Of a DNA stretch of 64,000 nucleotides, positions 10,603-20,677 are shown piece after piece. Position numbers and translations under genes: made by a program. The stretch covers positions 434,001 to 498,000 of the forward strand of contig NZ_RBZU01000003.1 in assembly GCF_003628125.1 (NCBI RefSeq), given 5' to 3'. Below the pieces are notes generated by a model that worked only from the letters and a program-made list of their open reading frames with translations, ran no database searches and was not told the DNA's origin. Numbering within the stretch: position 1 is the stretch's first letter; each line of letters starts with the position of its first letter. The stretch is from Pararobbsia silviterrae. GTDB taxonomy: Bacteria; Pseudomonadota; Gammaproteobacteria; Burkholderiales; Burkholderiaceae.

Positions 10603-12018
10603 ATGACGTCCCAACTTCACAAGAAAGGCGAAGCGTGGTCCGCCCGCTTCTCCGAGCCGATGTCCGAGCTCGTCAAACGCTATACGTCGTCGGTGTTCTT
10701 CGACAAGCGACTCGCGTTCGTCGACATCGAGGGCTCGCTCGCCCATGCCGGCATGCTCGCCGCCCAGAAGATCATCAGCGCCGACGATCTCGCGAAGATC
10801 GAGGCGGGCATGGCGCAGATCCGCGGTGAAATCGAGCGCGGCGAATTCGAATGGCAGCTCGATCTCGAAGACGTCCACCTCAATATCGAAGCGCGCCTGA
10901 CCGCGCTGATCGGCGACGCGGGCAAGCGGCTGCACACGGGCCGTTCGCGCAACGATCAGGTCGCGACCGACATCCGCCTCTGGCTGCGCGGCGAAATCGA
11001 CCGCATCGGCGGCCTGCTCGGCGATCTGCGCGGCGCGCTGCTCGATCTCGCCGACCAGCACACGAACACGATCCTGCCCGGCTTCACGCATCTGCAGGTC
11101 GCGCAGCCCGTCACGTTCGGCCACCACCTGCTCGCGTACTTCGAGATGTTCAGCCGCGACGCGCAACGCATGCTCGACGTGCGCAAGCGCGTCAATCAAC
11201 TGCCGCTCGGCGCGGCCGCGCTCGCGGGGACGAGCTATCCGATCGACCGCGAGCGCGTCGCGAACACGCTCGGCTTCGACGGCGTATGCCGCAACTCGCT
11301 CGATGCCGTCTCCGATCGCGACTTCGCGATCGAATTCACGGCCGCCGCCTCGCTCGTGATGACGCACGTCTCGCGGCTGTCGGAAGAACTCGTGCTGTGG
11401 ATGAGCCCGCGCGTCGGCTTTATCGACCTCGCCGACCGCTTCTGCACGGGCTCGTCGATCATGCCGCAAAAGAAGAACCCGGACGTCGCCGAGCTCGCGC
11501 GCGGCAAGACGGGTCGCGTCAACGGTCACCTCGTCGCGCTGCTCACGCTGATGAAGGGGCAGCCGCTCGCGTACAACAAGGACAATCAGGAAGACAAGGA
11601 ACCGCTGTTCGATACGGTCGACACGGTCGCCGACACGCTGCGGATCTTCGCCGAGATGGTCGCCGGCATCACGGTCAAGGCCGACAATATGCGCGCGGCC
11701 GCGCTGCAGGGCTTCGCGACGGCGACCGATCTCGCCGACTACCTCGTCAAGCGCGGTCTCGCGTTCCGCGATGCGCACGAGGCGGTCGCGCACGCGGTCC
11801 GGATCTGCGAGACGCGCGGCATCGACCTCGCCGATCTGTCGCTCGAACAGATGCGCGCGGACCTGCCGGCGGTTGCATCGCTGCTCGGCGACGACGTGTT
11901 CGACTATCTGACGCTCGAAGGATCGGTCGCGAGCCGCGACCATATCGGCGGCACGGCGCCGTCGCGCGTGAAAGCCGCGATTGCCGAAGCCCGCGCGTCG
12001 CTCGCGTCGCCGCGCTAG
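10603..12018 (+). CDS. argH: Argininosuccinate lyase
   Basis: Last step of arginine synthesis: splits argininosuccinate into arginine and fumarate. 471 residues, family-typical. The lyase signature [12 protein letters not shown] is at 284-295; [12 protein letters not shown] and [14 protein letters not shown] are further conserved segments. The ATG at 10603 begins [16 protein letters not shown]; upstream in-frame starts would add low-complexity residues. It converges with the decarboxylase gene at a hairpin. Confidence 0.97.
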   Translation: MTSQLHKKGEAWSARFSEPMSELVKRYTSSVFFDKRLAFVDIEGSLAHAGMLAAQKIISADDLAKIEAGMAQIRGEIERGEFEWQLDLEDVHLNIEARLTALIGDAGKRLHTGRSRNDQVATDIRLWLRGEIDRIGGLLGDLRGALLDLADQHTNTILPGFTHLQVAQPVTFGHHLLAYFEMFSRDAQRMLDVRKRVNQLPLGAAALAGTSYPIDRERVANTLGFDGVCRNSLDAVSDRDFAIEFTAAASLVMTHVSRLSEELVLWMSPRVGFIDLADRFCTGSSIMPQKKNPDVAELARGKTGRVNGHLVALLTLMKGQPLAYNKDNQEDKEPLFDTVDTVADTLRIFAEMVAGITVKADNMRAAALQGFATATDLADYLVKRGLAFRDAHEAVAHAVRICETRGIDLADLSLEQMRADLPAVASLLGDDVFDYLTLEGSVASRDHIGGTAPSRVKAAIAEARASLASPR

Positions 12019-12122
12019 ACGCGCATTCGCCCGCCTCTCGCGCAAGCGATGCGCGCGCGGCGGGCGCGATATCCCGACACACAGGGACGCCTCGATCGGT
12101 GTGACGTCGCCCCGGACGTCAG

Positions 12123-12150
12123 GGATTGCGGCTCAGGTTCGCCGCAATCC
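12123..12150. terminator. Hairpin between convergent argH and decarboxylase genes
   Basis: Perfect 10 bp stem GGATTGCGGC (12123-12132) with GCCGCAATCC (12141-12150). No T tract follows on either strand, so it may be a bidirectional or Rho-assisted end rather than a classical terminator. Confidence 0.5.
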
Positions 12151-12182
12151 GTCATCTCCGCGCTGCCGCGCCGTCACGCCAC

Positions 12183-14456
12183 TCAGTCGCGCACGCAATC
12201 GACGAAGTATTCGACGCGCCCGTCGACGACCTCGGTCACGAGACCGTGGATGTCCGTATGGAAGCCCGGGAAGCGTCCGTTGAATTCGCGCGCGAACTGC
12301 AGATACCGCACGATGATCGGATTGAACCGCTCGCCCGGAATCAGCAGCGGAATGCCCGGCGGATACGGCGTGAGCAGGATGCTCGTCACGCGGCCTTCGA
12401 GCTCGTCGATCTTCACGCGGTCGATCTCGCGGTGTACGAGCTTCGCGTACGCTTCGGTCGCCGTCATCGCGGGCACCATGTCCGACAGATACATCTCGGT
12501 CGTCACGCGCGCGACGTCGTTGGCCTTGTAGACGCTGTGAATCTGGTCGCAGAGATCGCGCAGGCCCGTACGCTCATACGCCGGATGCTGGGCGACGAAC
12601 TCGGGCAACACGCGCCACAGCGGCTGATTGCTGTCGTAGTCGTCCTTGAACTGCTGAAGCTCGGTCACCATGCTGTTCCAGCGGCCCTTCGTGATGCCGA
12701 TCGTGAACATGATGAAGAACGAGTAGAGGCCGGTCTTCTCGACGATGATGCCGTGCTCGGCCAGATACTTCGTCACGATCGCGGCCGGAATGCCCGCGTC
12801 GCCGAACTCGCCGTCGATCCCGAGCCCCGGCGTGATGATCGTCGCCTTGATCGGATCGAGCATATTGAAGCCCTCGGCGAGATCGCCGAAGCCGTGCCAG
12901 CGGTCGCCGGGCTTGAGCACCCAATCCTCGCGATCGCCGATGCCTTCCTCGGCGAGATGCTCGGGTCCCCAGACCTTGAAGAACCAGTCGTCGCCGTATT
13001 CCTCGTCGACCTTGCGCATCGCGCGCCGGAAGTCGAGCGCCTCGGCGATGGACTCCTCGACGAGCGCCGTGCCGCCCGGCGCCTCCATCATCGCGGCCGC
13101 GACATCGCACGACGCGATGATCGCGTACTGCGGGCTCGTCGACGTATGCATCAGATACGCCTCGTTGAAGCGATGCTTGTCGAAATTGTGGTCGACCGAC
13201 TCCTGCACGACGATCTGCGAGGCCTGCGAAATGCCCGCGAGCATCTTGTGCGTCGAGTGCGTCGCATAGACGGTCGCGCTCGTGCGCGAGCCGCCCGCGC
13301 CGATCGCGTGCATGTCGCGATAGAACGGATGGAATTCGGCATGCGGCAGCCACGCTTCGTCGAAGTGCAGCGTATCGAGCATGTCGCCGAGCAGGTCCTT
13401 GATCATCTCGACGTTGTAGACGACGCCGTCGTAGGTGCTCTGCGTGATCGTCAGGATCCGCGGGCGCGCATTCGGATTCTTTTCGAGGGCGGCGCGCGCG
13501 AACGGATTCGCGAGCATCTTGCGCTTGATGTTCTCGGGCTCGAATTCGCTGCGCGGAATCGGACCGATGATCCCGAAGTGATTGCGCGTCGGCGCGAGGA
13601 AGACCGGGATCGCGCCCGTCATCGTGATCGCGTGGAGAATCGACTTGTGGCAGTTCCGGTCGACGATCACGATATCGCCGGGCGCGACGGTCGCATGCCA
13701 GACGATCTTGTTCGACGTCGACGTCCCGTTGGTCACGAAGAACACGTGATCGGCGCTGAAGATGCGCGCCGCGTTGCGCTCGGATGCCGCGACAGGCCCC
13801 GTATGGTCGAGCAACTGGCCGAGCTCGTCGACCGCGTTGCAGACGTCGGCGCGCAGCATGTTCTCGCCGAAAAACTGATGGAACATCTGGCCGAGCGGAT
13901 TCTTGAGGAACGCGACGCCGCCTGAATGTCCGGGGCAATGCCACGAGTACGAGCCGTCGGCCGCGTAGTGCGTGAGCGCGCGGAAGAACGGCGGCGGCAG
14001 CGAGTCGAGATAGCTGCGCGCCTCGCGGATGATATGGCGCGCGACGAACTCGGGCGTGTCCTCGAACATGTGGATGAAGCCGTGGAGCTCGCGCAGGATG
14101 TCGTTCGGGATGTGCCGTGACGTCCGCGTCTCGCCGTACAGGAAGATCGGAATATCGGCGTTGCGGCGGCGCACTTCCTCGACGAACGCGCGCAGCGCGA
14201 CGATCGCGAGCGCGAGTTCGTTTTCACCGTCGCCCTCGCTCGCCGTGACGAACTCGTCGTCGTCGATCGACAGGATGAAGCACGATGCGCGGCTCGCCTG
14301 CTGCGCGAACGCGCTCAGATCGCCGTAGCTCGTGAGGCCGAGCACTTCCATGCCCTCGCCTTCGATCGCCTCCGCAAGCGCGCGGATACCGGAACCCGAG
14401 ATGTTCTCGGAGCGGAAGTCTTCGTCGATGATGACGACCGGAAAGCGAAACTTCAT
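12183..14456 (-). CDS. PLP-dependent Orn/Lys/Arg decarboxylase, full-length inducible type
   Basis: Decarboxylates a basic amino acid to a polyamine or cadaverine/agmatine. 757 residues with the three parts of the biodegradative family: N-terminal response-regulator-like wing (VVIIDEDFRSENISGSGIRAL), PLP core, and C-terminal domain. The PLP lysine is in ATHSTHKMLAG (Lys404), with CPGHSGG at 174-180 and HFDEAWLPHAEFHP near 364-377 as core motifs. The ATG at 14456 (MKFRFPVV) has GGAG at good spacing. Substrate (Arg, Lys or Orn) cannot be fixed from sequence by eye. It is last in a leftward run after mrp, sodC-like and dcd. Confidence 0.9.
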   Translation of the reverse strand: MKFRFPVVIIDEDFRSENISGSGIRALAEAIEGEGMEVLGLTSYGDLSAFAQQASRASCFILSIDDDEFVTASEGDGENELALAIVALRAFVEEVRRRNADIPIFLYGETRTSRHIPNDILRELHGFIHMFEDTPEFVARHIIREARSYLDSLPPPFFRALTHYAADGSYSWHCPGHSGGVAFLKNPLGQMFHQFFGENMLRADVCNAVDELGQLLDHTGPVAASERNAARIFSADHVFFVTNGTSTSNKIVWHATVAPGDIVIVDRNCHKSILHAITMTGAIPVFLAPTRNHFGIIGPIPRSEFEPENIKRKMLANPFARAALEKNPNARPRILTITQSTYDGVVYNVEMIKDLLGDMLDTLHFDEAWLPHAEFHPFYRDMHAIGAGGSRTSATVYATHSTHKMLAGISQASQIVVQESVDHNFDKHRFNEAYLMHTSTSPQYAIIASCDVAAAMMEAPGGTALVEESIAEALDFRRAMRKVDEEYGDDWFFKVWGPEHLAEEGIGDREDWVLKPGDRWHGFGDLAEGFNMLDPIKATIITPGLGIDGEFGDAGIPAAIVTKYLAEHGIIVEKTGLYSFFIMFTIGITKGRWNSMVTELQQFKDDYDSNQPLWRVLPEFVAQHPAYERTGLRDLCDQIHSVYKANDVARVTTEMYLSDMVPAMTATEAYAKLVHREIDRVKIDELEGRVTSILLTPYPPGIPLLIPGERFNPIIVRYLQFAREFNGRFPGFHTDIHGLVTEVVDGRVEYFVDCVRD

Positions 14457-14641
14457 GAGCAAGGCTCCAAAAGCGACGGCCCGCGACGCGGGCCTCGAAA
14501 TTCAAACTGCGCCGCGCCCGATCGGCGCGACCTGTTGTCCGCGGGGTCTCGCTCCCCGGATGGCGACGCGAGCGGCCGCCCGAACCCACCGTACCAACGC
14601 CCGATGACACGCGCGTGATCGGCGCGTCGGGCGCGCGGCGA

Positions 14642-15211
14642 TCACGCCTTCGGCAAGGTCACGCCGTGCTGGCGCTGATACTTGCCGCCGCGGTCGGCGT
14701 ACGACGTCTCGCAGACCTCGTCGCTCTCGAAGAACAACACCTGCGCGACCCCTTCGTTCGCGTAGATCTTCGCGGGCAGCGGCGTCGTGTTCGAGAACTC
14801 GAGCGTCACATAGCCCTCCCATTCGGGCTCGAACGGCGTCACGTTGACGATGATGCCGCAACGCGCGTAAGTCGACTTACCGAGGCAAACGGTCAGCACG
14901 TTGCGCGGGATCTTGAAGTACTCGACCGTGCGCGCGAGCGCGAACGAATTCGGCGGAATGATGCAGACGTCGCCCTTGAAGTCGACGAACGACTTCTCGT
15001 CGAAGTTCTTCGGATCGACGATCGTCGAATTGATATTCGTGAAAATCTTGAAATCGTCGGCGCAGCGGATGTCGTAGCCGTAACTCGACGTGCCGTAGCT
15101 CACGAGTTTCGTGCCGTCGGCCGACGTACGGACCTGACCCGGCTCGAACGGCGAGATCATGTCGTGCTCTTCGGCCATGCGGCGAATCCACTTGTCGGAT
15201 TTGATGGTCAT
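14642..15211 (-). CDS. dcd: dCTP deaminase
   Basis: Deaminates dCTP to dUTP, feeding thymidylate synthesis. 189 residues, exactly family-sized. Conserved segments are [12 protein letters not shown] (~39-50), the [13 protein letters not shown] strand, and [25 protein letters not shown] with the catalytic Glu. Start ATG 15211 begins [13 protein letters not shown] 185-base gap separates it from the downstream decarboxylase. Confidence 0.96.
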   Translation of the reverse strand: MTIKSDKWIRRMAEEHDMISPFEPGQVRTSADGTKLVSYGTSSYGYDIRCADDFKIFTNINSTIVDPKNFDEKSFVDFKGDVCIIPPNSFALARTVEYFKIPRNVLTVCLGKSTYARCGIIVNVTPFEPEWEGYVTLEFSNTTPLPAKIYANEGVAQVLFFESDEVCETSYADRGGKYQRQHGVTLPKA

Positions 15212-15360
15212 GTCGCGATCGCTGGGAGGAACGAGCCGGCCGCTGCGCGGGCGCGCCGGCCGGGATAAAAAACGCGCATTTTACTTGATCGCGACGCGGC
15301 GTCGCACAGCGCACGCGTACCCGTGCGCCCGGCCGCGCGATTCGTGACACGCACGCGGGA

Positions 15361-15945
15361 TCAGCGCCGGATCACGCCGCACGCGAGCCTCGGGCCGTCG
15401 CTGATCGTCTGCGCCATCGCATACGGATCGTCGGCGTCGCGATGCACGACGAGCACGTGCCCGATGACCGAACGCACGCCGTCGAGCGCGAGATCGGTCA
15501 CGACGAAAAAGCCGTTCGCGACGCCGTTCGCATCCGCGTGCACATTCGGCAGGTCGCCCTCGATATGCGCGCTGCGCGTGGCGCCGGCCGGCACCTGCAG
15601 CGGATTGAAGACGTTGCCGATCCCCTCGGGCCCCGCGCCGATGCAATCGCTCGAATCGTGGATATGCAGACCGTGATCCGAGTCGGGCGGCAAGCCGGCG
15701 AGGTTATAGGTGACCTGCACGCCGTCGGGGTTCTCGACGAACGTGACCGTGCCGCGCGCGGTCAGGCCCGGCGCCGGCAGCAGCTCGACCGATGCCCGCC
15801 GCGCATGGTCGCCGATCAGCGCGCACCCTGCGACCGACAGCGCGCCCGACAGCGTGATCGATAACGCAAGCGACCGCGCGAACAACGCGACGCGCGGCGC
15901 GCCGTCGCGCGCGGAGCAGACAAGCGAGGTGGATCGACGCTTCAT
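15361..15945 (-). CDS. SodC-like (Cu/Zn superoxide dismutase family) lipoprotein lacking the bridging His
   Basis: 194 residues with a hydrophobic leader ending in a lipobox (LSVAGC, Cys41), so probably an envelope lipoprotein. The fold markers are clear: HGLHIHDSSDC (copper His94 and His96, disulphide Cys101), HIEGDLPN (His127, Asp131), VIGHVLVVHRDADD (His168), and RLACGVI (Cys189). The bridging histidine, normally in HFNP, is replaced by Val112 (NVFNP), and the next zinc ligand position is Ala. It thus keeps three copper and two zinc ligands. Activity is uncertain: it could be a copper-only variant, a copper-binding protein, or inactive. It follows mrp by 11 bases on the same strand. Confidence 0.85.
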   Translation of the reverse strand: MKRRSTSLVCSARDGAPRVALFARSLALSITLSGALSVAGCALIGDHARRASVELLPAPGLTARGTVTFVENPDGVQVTYNLAGLPPDSDHGLHIHDSSDCIGAGPEGIGNVFNPLQVPAGATRSAHIEGDLPNVHADANGVANGFFVVTDLALDGVRSVIGHVLVVHRDADDPYAMAQTISDGPRLACGVIRR

Positions 15946-15956
15946 GCAGCCTCGGA

Positions 15957-17045
15957 TCAGGTGTTTTGCACGACGATCGACGGGAACTTCGAAGTCATGT
16001 CGCGCGACTTGTCGGCGATCGAGATCGCGACCTTGCGCGCGATCTCGCGATAGAGCGCGGCCACGGGACCATCGGGTTCCGCGATCACGGTCGGATTGCC
16101 CGCATCGGCCTGTTCGCGGATGCCGATCGACAGCGGCAGGCTGCCGAGCAGCGTCGTGCCGTAGTCCGCGCACATGGCCGCGCCGCCGCCCGATCCGAAG
16201 ATGTGCTCGACGTGACCGCAGTTCGAGCAGATGTGCACGCTCATGTTCTCGACGATGCCGAGGATCGGGATATCGACCTTCTCGAACATCTTGAGACCCT
16301 TGCGCGCGTCGAGCAGCGCGATGTCCTGCGGCGTCGTCACGATGACCGCGCCCGTGACGGGGACTTTCTGCGCGAGCGTGAGCTGGATGTCGCCGGTGCC
16401 CGGCGGCATGTCGACGACGAGGTAGTCGAGCTCGCGCCAATTCGTCTGGCGCAGCAACTGGTCGAGCGCCGACGTGACCATCGGCCCGCGCCAGACCATC
16501 GGATTGTCCTTCTCGATCAGAAATCCGATCGAATTGACCTGGACGCCGTGCGCGACGAGCGGCTCCATCGTCTGGCCGTCCTTCGATTCGGGGCGGCCGT
16601 CGACGCCGAGCATCGTCGGCATCGAGGGGCCGTAGATATCGGCGTCGAGCACGCCGACGCTCGCGCCTTCGGCGGCGAGCGCGAGCGCGAGGTTCGCCGC
16701 GGTCGTGCTCTTGCCGACGCCGCCCTTGCCCGATGCGACGGCGACGATGTTCTTGACGTTGGGCAGCAGCTTGACGCCGCGCTGCACGGCATGCGCGACG
16801 ATGTCCTGCGAGACCGACACGCTGCGCGCGCCGATGCCGGGCACCGCGGCCAGCGCGCGTTCGACGGCGTCGCGAATCGCCGCATGCTGGCTGCGCGACG
16901 GATAGCCGAACACCACGTCGACCTGCACGTCCGCGCCGTCGATCGCGACCTTGCGGATCGCCTTGCCCGCGACGAGATCGCGCTGCGTATTGGGGTCGAC
17001 GACGGTCGCGAGCGCCGCGTCGATGGATTGCCTGTCAATCGTCAT
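15957..17045 (-). CDS. apbC: Iron-sulfur cluster carrier ATPase Mrp/ApbC
   Basis: Cytosolic P-loop ATPase that binds and transfers Fe-S clusters. 362 residues: an N-terminal MIP18-like domain (residues ~5-85), then the deviant Walker A SGKGGVGKST (105-114), a VVDMPPGTGD segment at 210-219, and a cluster-binding CxxC at Cys273/Cys276 (HICSNCGH). ATG 17045 begins MTIDRQSID. It heads a leftward run with the SodC-like gene. In relatives it sits beside metG, as nearly here, with only the OmpA-type lipoprotein between. Confidence 0.95.
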   Translation of the reverse strand: MTIDRQSIDAALATVVDPNTQRDLVAGKAIRKVAIDGADVQVDVVFGYPSRSQHAAIRDAVERALAAVPGIGARSVSVSQDIVAHAVQRGVKLLPNVKNIVAVASGKGGVGKSTTAANLALALAAEGASVGVLDADIYGPSMPTMLGVDGRPESKDGQTMEPLVAHGVQVNSIGFLIEKDNPMVWRGPMVTSALDQLLRQTNWRELDYLVVDMPPGTGDIQLTLAQKVPVTGAVIVTTPQDIALLDARKGLKMFEKVDIPILGIVENMSVHICSNCGHVEHIFGSGGGAAMCADYGTTLLGSLPLSIGIREQADAGNPTVIAEPDGPVAALYREIARKVAISIADKSRDMTSKFPSIVVQNT

Positions 17046-17442
17046 AGGGATCAGTCGCCGGGAGGACACCGGCTTTCGAAAATGCAAAAATTTGTTGCGG
17101 CAGTTGCGCCATATTGCGCGCCACGGCACGCTTTGCCGCACCCGAAAGCGGGCGCGGCGCGCGCGACGCCATACGATGCGGGCCAGACACGCGATGCCGG
17201 CGCCTATTGTAGCGTCTCGGCGTCGAAGACTCCGGCCCGTGCGAGCATGAGCAGCCCGCATGCCCGGTCGGTCTCGACGGGGTTCGCGAGACGCGCGCGG
17301 CGCGTCTCGCGTCCGTCTTTCGCGTTCGCTTTTCGCGTCATGTCGAATCATCCTTCGAATCACGCGTTCATTCGCTTTACCGCCTGTTCGCTTTACGGTT
17401 TATTTCTGAAGCGCAATTCGTACGTCACACCGGAGCCCTAAG
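17046..17442. other. mrp/ompA-lipoprotein divergent region with direct repeat
   Basis: 397 bases without a gene. The right third is AT-richer and holds a 10-base direct repeat TTCGCTTTAC at 17371-17380 and 17387-17396 (16-base period), followed by TTTATTT; this may be the operator/promoter of the lipoprotein gene. GGAG at 17432-17435 is its ribosome-binding site. Nothing else was recognised. Confidence 0.5.
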
Positions 17443-18084
17443 ATGAAAACAAGATGGATCAACCAACTCTCGACCCTCGCGATCGCCGGCACGCTGCTTG
17501 CGGGATGCGCGACCGAGCAGGGGACCAACACGGCGGTCGGAACGGGAGCCGGCGCCGCGGGCGGCGCGGCGCTCGGCGCGCTGATCGGCGGCGGTAAGGG
17601 CGCCGCGATCGGCGCCGGCGTCGGCGCGGCGGGCGGCGCGCTCGTCGGTTATAACTGGCAGTCGATCAAGAACAAGCTCAATGGCGGCACCAAGGGCACG
17701 GGCACCCAGATCACCGAGCAACAGGACGGGTCGCTCAAGGTCAATATTCCGAGCTCGATCTCGTTCGACACGAATAGTTACCTGATCAAACCGTCGTTCG
17801 CGCCGGTGCTCGACCAAGTCGCCCAGACGCTCAACGAACATCCCGAGCTCAATGCCGAGATCGATGGCCACACCGACAGCACGGGTTCCGCCCAGCTCAA
17901 TCAGGTGCTGTCTCAGAATCGCGCGCAAAGCGTCGCGAACTACCTCGTCGGCCGTGGCGTCGCGCAAGGCCGCCTGACCGCATACGGCCGCGGCGCGACC
18001 ATGCCCGTCGCCGACAATGGGACCGAGGCGGGCCGCGCGCAGAATCGCCGCGTCGAGATCTATCTGCGCCCGGTTCAGCGCTGA
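17443..18084 (+). CDS. OmpA-family outer-membrane lipoprotein with glycine zipper
   Basis: 213 residues. Lipoprotein signal with lipobox LLAGC (Cys22). Residues ~30-70 form a Gly/Ala glycine-zipper segment (GAGAAGGAALGALIGGG and a second copy), typical of membrane-inserting helices. The C-terminal ~110 residues are an OmpA-like peptidoglycan-binding domain: ISFDTNS, then IDGHTDSTGSAQLNQVLSQNRA and GRGATMPVADN ... AQNRRVEIYL. It likely anchors the outer membrane to peptidoglycan. Yiad/Pal-type relatives are the closest idea. It appears to be transcribed alone. Confidence 0.9.
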   Translation: MKTRWINQLSTLAIAGTLLAGCATEQGTNTAVGTGAGAAGGAALGALIGGGKGAAIGAGVGAAGGALVGYNWQSIKNKLNGGTKGTGTQITEQQDGSLKVNIPSSISFDTNSYLIKPSFAPVLDQVAQTLNEHPELNAEIDGHTDSTGSAQLNQVLSQNRAQSVANYLVGRGVAQGRLTAYGRGATMPVADNGTEAGRAQNRRVEIYLRPVQR

Positions 18085-18477
18085 CGCGCGACCTGCCGCA
18101 ACGTATTGCAACGTGTCGTGACGTGTTGCGATCGTCGGCATCTCGCAAAGAAAACGCGATTTCGAGCGAACTCGTACGCACCCCGGCTGTCAGTACATAC
18201 GGTACGCGCCTGGTGACCTGGGTGCGTCACCATTCTCCTCTTGTCGTTGTTGCTCCGGGGCGCCCTCGCCCCGGTTTTTTTTGCCTGAACGACGCGTTCA
18301 TGACGGCCTGAACGCCGGCCTGAATACCGACCTCGGCGCACGGACGCGAGCGCGTCCCGCGTGAATCTCCGCCGCACTGGTAAAATCGACCCTCCGGCGC
18401 CCGCCCGGACCGCGCGATCGCACCGCGCCGGTCGACGCGCCCAGGCATGACCCCATTCAACCTTCGCAGCCTGCTCT
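18085..18477 (+). other. ompA-lipoprotein/metG intergenic region
   Basis: 393 bases with no protein-like frame. It contains near-repeats of cgt(g)ttgc at ~18100-18130 and a strong terminator at 18255-18282, which is ~170 bases after the lipoprotein stop. The stretch 18085-18254 is therefore either a long 3' UTR or an independently transcribed small RNA ending at that terminator. The remainder (18283-18477) should hold the metG promoter, which I could not pick out. Confidence 0.45.
18255..18282 (+). terminator. Rho-independent terminator
   Basis: Perfect stem CCGGGGCG (18255-18262) with CGCCCCGG (18267-18274), a four-base loop, then eight T residues. It ends the ompA-lipoprotein transcript or a small RNA. 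Confidence 0.85.
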
Positions 18478-20610
18478 ATGCCCTCCAACGCCCCGCGCCG
18501 CATCCTCGTCACGTCCGCCCTGCCCTACGCGAACGGGCAGATCCATATCGGCCATCTGGTCGAATATATCCAGACCGACATCTGGGTGCGCACGCTGCGA
18601 ATGCATGGCCATGAGGTCCACTACGTCGGCGCCGACGACACGCACGGCACGCCGATCATGCTGCGCGCCGAGAAGGAAGGCATCACGCCGCGCGCGCTGA
18701 TCGAACGCGTCTGGCAAGAACACAAGCGCGACTTCGATCACTTCGGCATTTCGTTCGATAACTATTATTCGACCGACTCCGAAGAAAACCGCGTGCTGTC
18801 CGAGCAGGTCTATCTCGCGCTCAAGCAGGCCGGCCTCATCGCCGAACGCGATATCGAACAGGCGTACGATCCGGTCCGCGAGATGTTCCTGCCCGATCGC
18901 TTCATCAAGGGCGAGTGCCCGAAGTGCGGCGCCAAGGATCAATACGGCGACTCGTGCGAAGTCTGCGGTTCGACCTACGCGCCGACCGATCTCAAGAACC
19001 CGTACTCGGTCGTCTCGGGCGCGACGCCCGTGCGCCGTACGTCGACCCATCATTTCTTCAAGCTGTCCGATCCGCGCTGCGAAACGTTCCTGCGCGACTG
19101 GGTCGCGAAGCTCGCGCAGCCCGAAGCGACGAACAAGATGCGCGAATGGCTCGGCGATTCGGGCGAAGCCAAACTCGCCGACTGGGATATCTCGCGCGAC
19201 GCGCCGTATTTCGGTTTCGAGATCCCGGGCGCGCCCGGCAAGTATTTCTACGTCTGGCTCGATGCGCCGGTCGGCTACTACGCGAGCTTCAAGAACCTCT
19301 GCGAGACGCGCGGCCTCGATTTCGACGAATGGGTCCGCCCCGGTTCGAACACCGAGCAATACCATTTCATCGGCAAGGACATCCTCTACTTCCACACGCT
19401 GTTCTGGCCGGCGATGCTCGAGTTCTCGGGTCACCGGACGCCGACGAACGTCTTCGCGCACGGCTTCCTGACGGTCGACGGCCAGAAGATGTCGAAATCG
19501 CGCGGCACGTTCATTACCGCGCAAAGCTTCATCGACGTCGGGCTCAATCCCGAATGGCTGCGCTACTACTTCGCGGCGAAGCTCAACGCGACGATGGAAG
19601 ACATCGACCTGAATCTCGGCGACTTCATCGCGCGCGTGAACTCCGATCTCGTCGGCAAGTACATCAATATCGCGAGCCGGGCCGCGGGTTTCCTCGTCAA
19701 GCGCTTCGAGGGCCGCGTCGACGACGCAGCGATGCAGCACCCGCTGCTCGTGCAATTGCGCGATGCCGTGCCGGCGGTCGCCGCGTTCTACGAGCAACGC
19801 GAATACGGCAAGGCGCTGCGCCAGACGATGGAACTCGCGGACACGGTCAACGGCTTCGTCGATACCGTCAAACCGTGGGAACTCGCGAAGGATCCCGCGC
19901 GCGCCGCTGCGCTGCGCGAAGCATGCAGCGTCTCGCTCGAAGCGTTCCGCCTGCTCACGCTGATGCTCAAGCCCGTGCTGCCGACGCTCGCCGCGTCGGT
20001 CGAAGGCTTCCTCGGGATCGCGCCGCTCAAGTGGGCCGACGCATCGGCCGCGCTGTCGTCGAGCCATCCGATCAACGCATATCAGCATCTGATGACGCGC
20101 GTCGACCCGAAGCAGATCGACGCGCTGATCGCAGCCAACCAGGAGTCGTTGCAGGCCGCACCCGCGCAGCCCGCGAACGACGCCGCGGCGGCCGGCGCCA
20201 AGACCGCGAAGGCATCGGCCCCGGCGGCCAAGCCCGCCAAGGGCGGCGCTACCGAAGGGGACGCGGACGGCGTCATCTCGATCGACGATTTCGCGAAGAT
20301 CGATCTGCGCATCGCGCGCATCGTCGACTGCCAGGCCGTCGAAGGGTCGGACAAGCTGCTGCAGCTCACGCTCGACGTCGGCGAGGAGAAGACGCGCAAC
20401 GTGTTCTCGGGCATCAAGTCGGCCTATCAGCCCGACCAGCTCGTGGGCAAGCTCACGGTCGTGGTGGCGAACCTCGCGCCGCGCAAGATGAAGTTCGGCC
20501 TCTCCGAAGGCATGGTGCTCGCCGCGTCGGCGGCCGACGAGAAGGCCGAACCGGGCCTCTACATTCTCGAACCGAACTCGGGCGCGAAGCCGGGCATGCG
20601 CGTGCGATAA
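18478..20610 (+). CDS. metG: Methionyl-tRNA synthetase
   Basis: Charges tRNA-Met. 710 residues: class I catalytic core with HIGH (23-26), a zinc knuckle CPKC...CEVC (Cys147, 150, 160, 163), KMSKS (~338-342), an anticodon-binding helical domain, an Ala/Lys/Pro linker (~560-595), and a C-terminal EMAP/Trbp111-like tRNA-binding domain from about residue 599 ([14 protein letters not shown]) that supports dimerisation. The start [20 protein letters not shown] fits the family. Confidence 0.97.
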   Translation: MPSNAPRRILVTSALPYANGQIHIGHLVEYIQTDIWVRTLRMHGHEVHYVGADDTHGTPIMLRAEKEGITPRALIERVWQEHKRDFDHFGISFDNYYSTDSEENRVLSEQVYLALKQAGLIAERDIEQAYDPVREMFLPDRFIKGECPKCGAKDQYGDSCEVCGSTYAPTDLKNPYSVVSGATPVRRTSTHHFFKLSDPRCETFLRDWVAKLAQPEATNKMREWLGDSGEAKLADWDISRDAPYFGFEIPGAPGKYFYVWLDAPVGYYASFKNLCETRGLDFDEWVRPGSNTEQYHFIGKDILYFHTLFWPAMLEFSGHRTPTNVFAHGFLTVDGQKMSKSRGTFITAQSFIDVGLNPEWLRYYFAAKLNATMEDIDLNLGDFIARVNSDLVGKYINIASRAAGFLVKRFEGRVDDAAMQHPLLVQLRDAVPAVAAFYEQREYGKALRQTMELADTVNGFVDTVKPWELAKDPARAAALREACSVSLEAFRLLTLMLKPVLPTLAASVEGFLGIAPLKWADASAALSSSHPINAYQHLMTRVDPKQIDALIAANQESLQAAPAQPANDAAAAGAKTAKASAPAAKPAKGGATEGDADGVISIDDFAKIDLRIARIVDCQAVEGSDKLLQLTLDVGEEKTRNVFSGIKSAYQPDQLVGKLTVVVANLAPRKMKFGLSEGMVLAASAADEKAEPGLYILEPNSGAKPGMRVR

Positions 20611-20632
20611 GCCTCGCGCATTCGACATCGAC

Positions 20633-20673
20633 AACGCCGGGTCTTGCCCCTCGAGACCCGGCGTTTGTTTTTC
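20633..20673 (+). terminator. Rho-independent terminator of metG
   Basis: Perfect 12 bp stem AACGCCGGGTCT (20633-20644) with AGACCCGGCGTT (20654-20665), then TGTTTTT. Lies 22 bases after the metG stop, before the convergent tamB end. Confidence 0.88.
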
Positions 20674-20677
20674 CGTC

